NCBI GenBank assembly: GCA_019321725.1
Contig: CM033108.1
Location: 14,588,060 to 14,652,059 of the forward strand
Direction of reading: 5' to 3'
DNA length: 64,000 nucleotides
Source: Paulownia fortunei
Taxonomy: Eukaryota > Streptophyta > Magnoliopsida > Lamiales > Paulowniaceae
Below the pieces are notes generated by a model that worked only from the letters and a program-made list of their open reading frames with translations, was not told where the DNA came from and searched no databases. Numbering within the stretch: the stretch's first letter is position 1; the number at the start of each line of letters is the position of its first letter. Below are positions 23,319 through 32,959 of the stretch, piece by piece. The translations under genes and the position numbers were made by a program.

Positions 23319-23960
23319 ATGGAAGTTTCTTCAACTCGCAAATTTAATTCCATTTGTATTTTTTGTGGATCCAATCTATGAAAAAATGGTGAGTTTATAG
23401 GGGTAGCCAATAACCTTAGTAGAACTTTAGCAGAAAGAAAAATTCATTTAGTGTATAGGGGAGGCAGTTTAGGGTTAATGGGGTGTTGTTATTTCTGCTT
23501 ATATAGGAGGTGTCAAAGTTTTGGGACTTATCCCAAAATCTTTAACAGTACAGAATATCACGAGTATGATCATTGGAGATAAGCTAAAAGTGTCACATAT
23601 TCAGGACAGAATGCCTAACATGTTAAACAATGCGGATGCATTCATTATTCTACCTGGCGGTTTTGGTATACTAGAAGAATTATTCCAAATTGTCTCTTGG
23701 GCATAACTCAACATTTACCAAAAACCTATAGGTATTCTTAATGTTTATGGTTTTTATGATGGTTTGCTATCTTTTGTAGATCATGATGTGAAAAAAGGTT
23801 TTATTTCAACTTCTGCGAGAAGAATCATCATTTCTACTCCGACTCCTGACCAGCTGATTGATCAACTTCTAGCATATGTGCCAAAACCTGATCCAACCTT
23901 AGCCAATGTGGATTGGTCCAATAGGAACAATGGTAGAAAATACAAATTGAAATTGACTCT
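23319..23960 (+). pseudogene. LOG-like: Intronless LOG (cytokinin riboside 5'-monophosphate phosphoribohydrolase) copy
   Basis: LOG enzymes release active cytokinin bases from their ribotides. The copy starts at ATG 23319 (MEVSSTRKFNSICIFCGSN; family ICVFCGS). It continues with LSRTLAERKIHLVYRGGSLG (family LVYGGGS-G, here G to R) and LMG. After a frameshift near 23480-23486 it reads YIGGVKVLGLIPKSL, then DRMPNMLNNADAFI (family RK..M...DAFI, here K to M). The signature PGGFGILEE is at 23653-23679 (family PGG.GT.EE, here T to I), followed by PIGILNVYGFYDGLLSFVD and GFISTSARRIIISTPTPDQL. In-frame stops are TGA 23379-23381 and TAA 23704-23706. Plant LOG genes normally have several introns; none is present here. 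It is in the element's sense orientation between integrase and the 3' LTR. Clearly a pseudogene. Confidence 0.9.
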
Positions 23961-25650
23961 CAGTCTGAGATACTTATTGTTAATAATTTTATCTAATAGT
24001 ATGTGTTTTTTTTGTTTCAACTTTGTTAGCCGCATTTCAGGTGATATCTTTCAAACTCTACTTTTCTATCTATTTTTGGCATTGGGGACAATGTCTCGAT
24101 TAGGGTGGGGGGAGGGATAATTGATATCATGACTTGTATATTCAATGTGTGTTTTTCTGGTATTTAAAAAAATTAAGAAAAATAAATAAAAAATATAAAT
24201 CAAGCGTGTTTTTTTATGGGTCCGTTGAAAGCATGAAAAAAAGTGGCTGAGTAAAGGGTAATTATAACACTCTTGAGACGTATTCCTATTTTTTGCATAA
24301 CATGGCAGGTTTGTATAGTTTTTAACAAATGTTTGTGAATTATCAATTATTTTTTTTGAGTCGTATAGGTTTTTCCAACTTCAATGATTAAAATTAAGCA
24401 TGAATAATATGGTTTGATTGATGATGGGTGTTGTTTTGGACTTTGATGTTGTTATTTGGTTAATATATTTTTGCGATAATTATACTCAAATTTTATTTTG
24501 CACAAATAATTATGTTATTTAGTGTGAAGACAATCATGTCAAAATAGATAGTTCTTATGCCCTTACTCTAATCATCACTTGAATCTTCAACATGTAGGGG
24601 TTGAGTATTAGAACTTTTACTTTTGGTCTATCGAGGCGAACGATTGATAGTGCACCACTAGAAAAATGATTAAGACATTAGGCTTTCTAGCACCATTGCC
24701 AAATCAGCTTGTTCCCTATATGATGTTTCAAGAAAACATCCCCCTAGTAAACCACTTTGAGCCTTACAATAAATAAATATTTTTTTTTGTAACCATATCT
24801 TTTTACCTAGCCTAAATACACTATTATCCAATCCTTATTCTAAAAATGATTGGAGTTTAAAAGACATTCAATTGACAGCTTGAACTTACAAAAGAAATTC
24901 AGGTTGGAATAGAAGATAAGTGTGGGGGAGTTTCTTTAAAAAAAAAAACAATAATAATAAAAAAAGGTTGCGAAGTGCTACAAGTTGCAACTAAAAATGA
25001 GATGTTACAAGATGAATAAGAGGGGTCCAATTCAATAACAATAGACCCCAGTGTGAAATTTGTGGAGTTGGAGAATTCTTCATCAATAAATTTTATGTCT
25101 ATAATTTCATGAAATTTTTAGAACCTAGTTGCATCATATCCTTTTATTTCTTAGCTACATCACCACCATTTGGCTCCATTACAATCTTTGTTGAAGACCT
25201 TTTGATTTCGTGTGGTGCCTTCAGTGTAGTGGAGATTTGCACCAAAGGAAGAGCCTATGATGTTTAACTTTTTTGTTAGAGATTGGGTGATGGTTTTTGT
25301 AAGGTTTTATGAGAATTCACTTATTTGAAACATGCATAGTTTCATCACTATTGACATTAACTGTCCACACACACACTTGAGTATGCTTATTGTGGAAATA
25401 TATTGATTTTTGAATGACTAAGAGTTAAACTCAACACTTGTTTGATTTTATTTCCATATTACTTTGTTGCTTCATGAGAATAAAAGTTGGAAGATAGTTA
25501 TTATAGGTGTTTGTAGGCATCACTGCTGGAAACCTTTATGAGACTATAACTCGTCCTCTATGGGCCACCTAGGGGTTTAAAGACTTGTTCCATATGCTAA
25601 ATGCAATGGTGATTTTCTACGAAAGTGGATTAGTTTATGTTTATTTTAAG
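23961..25650 (+). other. 3' non-coding part of the gypsy element
   Basis: The frame after the LOG similarity continues to a TAA at 24118-24120 through hydrophobic, low-complexity residues and is probably not coding. The motif 'ttggggacaatgtctcgatt' (about 24082) resembles a conserved non-coding block of Athila/Tat elements. A polypurine-like 'agtgtgggggag' at about 24919-24930 duplicates the core of the true tract at 25676-25689. The rest shows no gene. Confidence 0.6.
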
Positions 25651-25670
25651 CTTGCTTGAGGACAAGCAAG
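25651..25670 (+). repeat. Small hairpin next to the polypurine tract
   Basis: CTTGCTT (25651-25657) pairs with AAGCAAG (25664-25670). The sequence 'cttgaggacaagcaa' here is a well-known conserved block just before the polypurine tract in Athila/Tat-type elements. Confidence 0.6.
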
Positions 25671-25675
25671 GGTTA

Positions 25676-25689
25676 AGTGTGGGGGAATT
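25676..25689 (+). other. Polypurine tract
   Basis: AGTGTGGGGGAATT immediately precedes the TG of the 3' LTR. Primer site for plus-strand DNA synthesis. Confidence 0.85.
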
Positions 25690-27300
25690 TGATAAGTGCA
25701 TATTTTGATATATTTTTGTATCAAATCCTTTATACTTTTCTTGTTTTATTCTTGTTAATATTATTGTTTTATTAATGTTTTGTGTTAGGGAATAAATGGA
25801 AGCATGTTTCCAAACTTGTGCAATTTTTGTAATCTGAGCATAACTTCATGATCAAAAGCCCTGTGGACCTTAAACTTATTTCATTTGAAAGTCAAGAGAT
25901 AGAGGTACAACTTTTATGTTGGAAGCTCAGCCCAATTCAGTCTTGATGATAGTATAAAATTCGTCCAAGTAGTTACATAAAATGGATCACCAAAATTTGG
26001 ATCAGAGTTTAGCCCAGTATTGACTTATTTCAGCAATTCGGTTATATATCTTGAGCCCAAATTTATTTTGGGTTAAAATTTGGATATGTTATACCCAAGA
26101 GGTAAATAAATAAGTTTTCTAAAGATAAGATGGGTGAAAATATGCCAAAATGGTAAAACCATAGGCTGCAAATTGCTGCTAATGTTAAAGGGCAGCTTTT
26201 GGATATAACTCGGTAATTTGACTATATCTCCTTCATCTGACCACCAAATTTGACAAAAGATATATGAAAATATATCAGAACTGAAAGATCTACAATTTTT
26301 ATTCTTCACGTATCTTCAAAATCTGGCTGTATCTAATCGAAATATGTAATTCAATTCAGTGGGTGAGAAATTTGTGTAACAACTTACCAACTCTTGGCAA
26401 CTAGCATACCACTTGATTAACCCCTCCATTATTTGTTTGGCCTCTAGCTTACTCTAAGTACTATAAATAGGCCATGTATTAAGCTTGTAAGAGGAGGGGG
26501 GTAGAGGTTTTCTTTAGGCTAAGTTATCTAGTTTGTATGTTTTTTAGTATTGTAAGTTTTCTAGTAGTAATAGAAATGCATTCTCTAGTTTCTCTTATAT
26601 TTTTAATCTTTGTTACTTTTATTATGTCTTTCTAAATTTTATTTTGTTGAGGAAAAAGGGTGAATCTCTTGATGGAGGAAGAGAAATGGTTATAAGGGTA
26701 GAAATTGTTTAAGTATGTTGTATTATTATTTTTATTTTTGATCTCAACCCTACTTGTTTTGTAGTGATTCTTGATTTATGCATCTCCAATGGCACAACAA
26801 ATACTTGGGTTCATTTAACTTATTGTATAGTTTTACCCCATCGACTGCTAATGTGAAATATTGATTTGTTGTTGACGAAGGTGTGCATAAATGCTTGATC
26901 CCATAAATAAGTATTGGCGTTAAGAGATAATTTGCAATAGTAAGACAATATCATGATTAGCTTATTGCATGATTTACTTGATAATATCTTCCCATTGGAA
27001 CCTTCATTATGTATAGATTCCAATTATGGCAATTAATAGAGGTAAAAAGAATAAATAACCATTTCTCTATCCAAAACTCACGAGTGGATCCTTAAGCCTC
27101 TATACTTTTATTACTTTAGTTTTTCTTTAGTTACATCATACATTAATTGTTCATATATTTTGATTCACATAGACTCTATCTTTTTAGAAATATAAAGTTG
27201 AATTCTTCAAACAATTTCCCTGTGGATCGACCTCGGACTTACGAGAAATTTATTACTTACTACAACTTGTACTTGGGTTTGCAACCTTAAAGTTGTAGAA
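25690..27300 (+). repeat. 3' LTR (1611 bp)
   Basis: Starts TGATAAGTGC and ends TTGTAGAA, where the final CA has mutated to AA. It matches 18550-20159 throughout. Minus-strand frames at 26073-26309 and 26820-27023 fall inside the LTR and are not genes. Confidence 0.93.
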
Positions 27301-27305
27301 CTCAC
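27301..27305. repeat. Target-site duplication, right (ctcac)
   Basis: Matches ctcat at 18545-18549 at four of five bases, placed exactly at the 3' LTR end. Confidence 0.65.
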
Positions 27306-28955
27306 TTAATTGATGTATTATAACTCTTACAATATTTTCTTAAATATTGGGAATCAAATGCACCACATCTATGCTGGAACATGTTAATGAACCAAATGGG
27401 ACAGATTCACTACTTCACATTTTCTTGCTGCCACATTAATTTGCATGATAATTTTGACACCTTTAGACATATTCATTCACTCCAAAAAATTTATCACACT
27501 TATCTAACATCAAAAATAATGTAACCATATCATAGAATGGCTAAAACTCACGGATATAGCTTCCCAAGTTCAGCTCCTTTCACAGCATACTGAAACAAAT
27601 TTTTTCTATCGTGATAATTTTACGTACTTTATGACATTAATGATTTTGGCACCCTTAAGTATATTCAATCACTCCCAAATTTTCACCACAATTATATAAC
27701 ATATAAAAAGAGACAACCAGGTCATATCCTTGCCAAAACTAATGGATTTAATACTGTAAAACTAGTCCATTTCACATAGGACAGAATCTGAAATTCGATG
27801 GTGACAGTTTTGAGCATCTCTTCAATATCATGCCCTATTTTAATTTCTAACCGATGAAAATTTATTACAATACTCTTAACCCATATATAAAAATATATAT
27901 GATGATAATTATAGGTTTTATTCAATATACCATACACTTTTGAAGCCTAAAACACAAGAAAACAGTAAGGTGATAGTTTCTACCACAAGTATTTCCTATT
28001 AAGTGTTTGTCATCAAAACCCTTTCTTTGTACACCAAAGTCTAACTAAAAACTTCCTAACACTTTTATAAGAGATATTGAAAGCTTATTAAACAATAAAA
28101 TCATTTAGAATAATCTAAAAACCAAAGGCAAAACCGTAAATAAGTGTTACCTATGCAGATTTTGAGGCTAAACTTGATGGTAATCACTTCTCCTTTGCTT
28201 TTCTTGCTTTTATTTCAACTTGGAATCAATTTGGAGCACTTGGATACCTTAAGGTGTGTGTTTGGAAGATGAAAATGGCTAAAATGAGGGTCTGGTCGTG
28301 GCTTAAGGGTGAAGGGTTTGAGGTGTTAGCTTGTGATGTTAGCTTAAGCTTAATAAGAAAGCATGAGGTGGCATGTAATGGTATAATCTGATTTTCTCCC
28401 TTATCTTGCAGCCCTAATCTTGTGTGTCTCACATATTCTTATTTGGTTGCAATCTATCTTAGTCACCATTCATTCTCATAGGTAATTTCTATGTTCGTTC
28501 ATTCGATCTCCAAATCGATTGACATCCGATTCTTAAATGATTATCTAGTTTGCATTTCTAAAATCATATGCACATATAAACCTTGTATTATGACACTTAA
28601 ATCACATTATATCATGTCCAATATCCCAAGTATGTTAATCCATGGATGTATACTTTTAAAACACCTCGATCTAATTAAATCGAATCATATAAACTTACTA
28701 GTAACACATTTAACACTTCCAAAACTATAACATATAACCTATGAATATTCAATATATCGATCAATCTATTCTTTTTCTTATTTAAATATAGAATTTCTTA
28801 ATTAGATTATAAGATCTCAACCACTTATATTATGTGATAGCATTAGAGGTCTAACGATTAAAAATGCTATATAAGATGCCATGTAAATGTTAATGCAAAT
28901 TAGCATATAAGTAGAATGTAATGCATAAATCACATTGACCAAGTGAGTTGTGAGA
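27306..28955. other. Intergenic with a decayed ~190-bp duplication
   Basis: The block starting at about 27447 ('tgataattttgacacctt...atattcattcactcc') recurs at about 27640 ('tgattttggcacccttaa...atattcaatcactccc'), each followed by a similar 'tatctaacat'/'tatataacat' tail. The remainder to 28955 has no recognised gene; the short frames at 28226-28432 (-) and 28491-28730 (+) lack any domain. Confidence 0.5.
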
Positions 28956-28959
28956 GGTT

Positions 28960-30090
28960 TGGGTATCACACTCCGTAAGAGAGCTGGCAGGGCAGCTATA
29001 TCGACTATCTCGATTGCGGTATAACCATCATCCCCACCAGCTATGTCAATTATCTCCTTGCCCTCTACCGCCATAGTAGGCACCACAAGGGGAGCTCCAC
29101 GGGCTAACCACCATCCAAATCTTATATCTAAGGCTTAAATAGCATCACTATATCCTCGGACACACAACCCAACTCCCTAAGCATCTGCTTACAGTAGCAA
29201 ACAATGCCATCATATACTGTTAGGGCATGCTGCATGAACACCTCCTTGAACACAATGAAAGACTAATATGCAATGATAGTCTTTACATCAACAAAAAAAT
29301 CCTTAGTGGTATTAGATGCAAGAAACTTCTTCTTGAAAGACATCTCGCACTCGTACTTCTCCCTCACCACTTTGTAATCGACAGTCAACTTCTTATTTTT
29401 CTTCTACAACTACTGGCCATATCCTTGTACTCCTCTCAGTGACTTCAAAAAAGTTGGAAGCCTCCTTGTAGCTCTCTCTATGCTCGCCCAAAATGGTCGC
29501 CAATGTGGTGTACTAGGAATAAGAAAGAAAGATTAGTGAGGCAACAAATTAAATAGAGTAAAGTTGAAAAAGAAAAGCTAATTAAATAGAATAAGCATTA
29601 TGATGGCAAGAAAACTCACGCGAGCAAACTCTTCTGTGAGCACCTCCACTATCTCGCAATTAGGTCTCACCTCAAAGTGATTAACATTGTACTAGCTCAC
29701 AAGGCTGTGAGTCTTTCTCTATCCATTGCATGTCATCCTAAAGGGATTCTACTCTCTCCGTGTGGTTCGTCCCATATATGAAGAATCCCTTCCCTACATC
29801 GTGATGAGGGGCAAATGCAATCGAACAATCATGAGGCCTTTTCAAGTTGGCCTTTATTAGGGGCCTCCATAGACTAACATCCAGTAACTCCGAAAGCATC
29901 ACGAGAAGATGGCCTATACTTGTTGCATTTTCGAGGGGAAGAGGAAGGCCTACCACCACTCCTACTACTACTGCCGCTACTACCTCTACTTTGGCCAATG
30001 TTGGTTCTATTGCTTGAGAACACGCCTCTTCTATTGGGGGATGAGAGGGCCATGAGCTGGACTCCTTGAACTTACGAGAGTGCATGGAGA
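28960..30090 (-). pseudogene. Possible plant retroelement gag-like ORF remnant
   Basis: Minus-strand frames are broken. A helical, charged part at about 29220-29420 reads KKLTVDYKVVREKYECEMSF then FMQHALTVYDGIVC. Upstream (29738-30085) is a proline- and valine-rich part. A possible GT-AG-like break lies near 29620. The pattern of a charged coiled stretch followed by a C-terminal helical cysteine-containing part resembles gag-like proteins of plant 'transposase (putative) gypsy type' genes. I cannot exclude a degraded host gene. Confidence 0.28.
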
Positions 30091-30559
30091 CAAAGTCAAG
30101 TTTTTTAGCTCAAATGATAATAAAAGTATTAGGTGCAAGTGACAAATAAAGTAATAAAAATGCTAAGTAAATGGACTACACAATCAACAAACAAAGAAAT
30201 AATGCAACAAACACATAAAACAAAAGAAACAAAGTATGTCAATACTGGTAGGGAATAAGAAACTAGGATTGGACAAAGTCTCTAACAACCTCATTGCACC
30301 ATATTGAAGGTAGAGGTTGTGATGAATTTCACTAAGATGAACCTTTGAGAAAGAACTACTACATGCTATAGTGACCACTTAACCACTATCTAAGATATTA
30401 AAAAATCAGTCCTTACAAGGACCACAGGAAGAAGGACACCTCCCATGAACCTAAATCCCTTGTGAGGGTAGAAGTAAAAGTAAGGCTCATGGGGTACTCT
30501 CCGTACCATGAACAATGCATAAAAGCTATCCAAGATTATAGGGAGACCAAGCCCCTCTG

Positions 30560-31420
30560 ATAACAGAAGCCTACAAAAAATATCAAGAAAAAGGTAACAT
30601 GATTTGGACGAGTACAATAGAGTCTATGTTACTGTTGGTATTCATGAGTGAAATATTCTTTCTACTCACCTTGTGGGGGCTAAGAAAGTTTTCATCCCTA
30701 TTCAATGCGTCCATAAATACGCATGAGTCATTTTTGCTACCCTGCCACCCCCGTAAGAACATAAGTAAACATTAAATTAAAATCGCAAACAACGATTACA
30801 TTTTATAACATTCTCATTTCCTAGAATGGTATGTGTTCTGCTTGCTCATAGGGACCCAAGTGGACACGAGAGTTTCATCAATCTCGCCAACACAATCCTA
30901 CATAATTTGTTTACATTGATATCATATAAGTAGACTTTGTAATAAGAAGGAATAATTATGGAATACAAAAATGTAATCAACATAGGAACTGTATTTTGTT
31001 ATCGTACCTTGAAGTACGAGTAAAGATGAAGGATATTTAGTATCTTAAGATGAACAATTTCAAAGTTTGGAGGCCTTATCAGACCCGGAGCCAACTTTTT
31101 CAAAGCCTTAACGACACGCTTTATATATCTTGAGATGATTTCCAAAGAATATTGAAATTACTCACACATCATGCATTGGCTAGTGTAGAAACCAATACCC
31201 ATAATAAATATTGCAATACATTCACTAAGACCAACCCTTATCATTCGACTTGGTTTCAACAAGTCACAATATGCTACAAAATTGGCAAAAGGTATTGAAG
31301 GAATGTTTTTTCACTTTAAGATTGTTTAATTTGCAATCAAGGTGGCCTTTTTGAAGTTCTTTGAACTAATCTTAGCCCTGCAATATACTAGTGTGTATTG
31401 GACATTTTGGATAAAAATAA
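30560..31420 (-). pseudogene. PIF/Harbinger transposase (DDE_4) remnant
   Basis: Minus-strand pieces in order: RMIRVGLSECIAIFIMGIGF (about 31180-31255); SLEIISRYIKRVVKALKKLA then PGLIRPPNFEIV (31070-31170); DCVGEIDETLVSTWVPMSKQ (30845-30905); NDSCVFMDALNRDENFLSPH (30670-30740). These match the family's N-terminal helix region, the RPP segment, the first catalytic Asp (normally GAIDGTH) and the second (normally NDSRVF.DAL). A donor-like GTGAGT follows at about 30669, and the third catalytic region beyond it is not recognisable. Stops and frameshifts throughout. In active elements this protein cuts transposon ends together with a Myb/SANT-like partner, whose remnant is at 32050-32945. Confidence 0.82.
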
Positions 31421-31837
31421 GTTTGGCAAAACACCTCAAATAGGAAAAAGTTACTCATCTCCCGTTTTGAGTCACTACTCTCTGTAGAGTTGGTAAATCA
31501 TTATTTGAGAGACTAGAAAAACTATCATCAATGGACGGTCCTTTGATGTGTTCCTCTATATTGATGTTATCAAATCCCACACTATCCATCTCACATAACA
31601 ACACTACTCCTAAAATTTATGTATAGGAAAGGGTGAACAATGTGGTTAGAAAACATGTAATATATTATAATATTGTTCATCTACTGCATGTCCAGTAATG
31701 GGCAGCATCCTCAAAGTCAACCAATATGAGCATAATTTTGTAAAGCACTGCACAACAACTTTATTAGTATTCACCTACTACATGTTTGGTTAATGGCTAA
31801 AATTGAAAATTAAAACATAAGTGAGCAAAAAAGTTTG

Positions 31838-31880
31838 CACAACAAAATTGGCACTTGGAAGTGCCAATTCCATTGTTGTG
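31838..31880. repeat. Long imperfect palindrome
   Basis: An 11-bp perfect inner stem, AATTGGCACTT (31846-31856) and AAGTGCCAATT (31859-31869), with a two-base loop. An outer stem CACAACAA/TTGTTGTG extends it, with a small bulge. It lies between the transposase and Myb/SANT remnants. Confidence 0.75.
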
Positions 31881-32049
31881 GGAAATTTCAGGTGGGCCAG
31901 ACCTCCCTACAAGTACGAATGTGCATTATATTTGTTTTAATATTATAGAACCCAATAGTAGCAAACTGAAATTGTGATTACAACTTTGAAAATAAATTTC
32001 AACACAACAACTAACTCAAGCACACATCATCCTAAATAACATTAAGCTT

Positions 32050-32945
32050 CCTCAACCTAAGCTCTCATTTCCTTATCGTTTATCAAAAGAAACCTTTTTC
32101 GGCGCATTTTTCTCAAAAAAGCACCTGGGCTATGAAAAATGGGCGGCGTGGAAGGCCTTCTATGTAACTAAGGGCAGTCATGCAATCCTCGATAGAATGA
32201 GTTACATATTTGACCAACTTAAGCACCTTAGCATTGTTCATGAGGCCCATGTGTCCAATGCGTGGTCTATCCATGATGAATAACTACTTTTACTTTTTTT
32301 TTCTTTCTTTCACCCTAGGTCTGGTAGAGCTCTCTGGAATATCAGTAATGATAAAAGTAGAGCATGTGCCTACATTGCCAACAGAAGGACTCCCACCAGT
32401 ACAAATTAGATAATTGCTCACAGCACTACAACTACTGTTACGGTCATCCTCATCATTGGAGTCCGAAATGTCCATTCCGAATGACTGTGCAATATCTCCA
32501 GTTGCAACCATACAGACAAATATTCTATGCATATGTTGTAATAAAAGAGTCTGCTCCTCTATAGATTAGCTTTCCAAGGATTTTCTATAATGTGACACGA
32601 CGACACATATTATTAGGTGTAATTTTTTTAGGATGGACTATTGACTACTAACTAAAGTTTCTTACACCAGAACAATTTATCCTAGGCCCTTTAAACAGAT
32701 CCCACCAAATTTCCTGGATCCTGAACAATATATAACTACTGCAATCTAGGCAGCCAACACTCCACCGCAGTTATAGTGCAGGTCAAATGATCCCACCTAA
32801 AGCTTTTTTTTCGTGATCAAGTTATAAAATTTGCGCCATAATATCCTTAGCCTACAAGCCTTTCCTTTGAAGTGCCCTACCTTGTACTCTATTTTGGTTT
32901 GCTCGTACATTTCCTTCATTATGTTGCTCCAAATTAGTCACTAAA
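32050..32945 (-). pseudogene. Myb/SANT-like transposon-associated protein remnant
   Basis: The minus strand begins near 32935 with WSNIMKEMYEQTKIEYKVGH then FKGKACRLRILWRKFYNLI, the core of the plant Myb/SANT-like DNA-binding domain (usual form W..I...F...TG..Y...QLK.K...L...W..). The expected TGLGWD part is broken. Next comes VATGDIAQSFGMDISDSNDE, and the C-terminus (about 32110-32215) reads SIEDCMTALSYIEGLP, like the C-terminal helix of L10-interacting MYB-type and Harbinger ORF1 proteins. It lies directly upstream, on the same strand, of the PIF/Harbinger transposase remnant. Several stops; not functional. Confidence 0.7.
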
Positions 32946-32959
32946 TATAAAGGGCAACA

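Larger units (their letters stand above)
18550..27300 (+). mobile_element. Athila/Tat-like Ty3/gypsy element carrying a LOG gene copy
   Basis: An 8751-base element with two LTRs (18550-20159 and 25690-27300), a PBS at 20166-20183, a polypurine tract at 25676-25689 and 5-bp flanking repeats with one mismatch. The pol remnant lies on the plus strand: the RT C-terminus, RNase H and integrase are present, while gag, protease and most of RT are absent. Downstream of integrase lie an unidentified ORF (22476-23085) and an intronless LOG-gene pseudogene (23319-23960), both in sense. The tRNA-Asp type PBS and long 3' non-coding part fit the Athila/Tat branch. In two aligned 60-base LTR segments I counted 3 and 6 differences, so the insertion is not recent. 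Confidence 0.9.

Noticed and set aside
26073..27023. Minus-strand frames inside the 3' LTR
   Set aside because: They lie wholly in LTR DNA that is duplicated at 18550-20159 and show no protein family.
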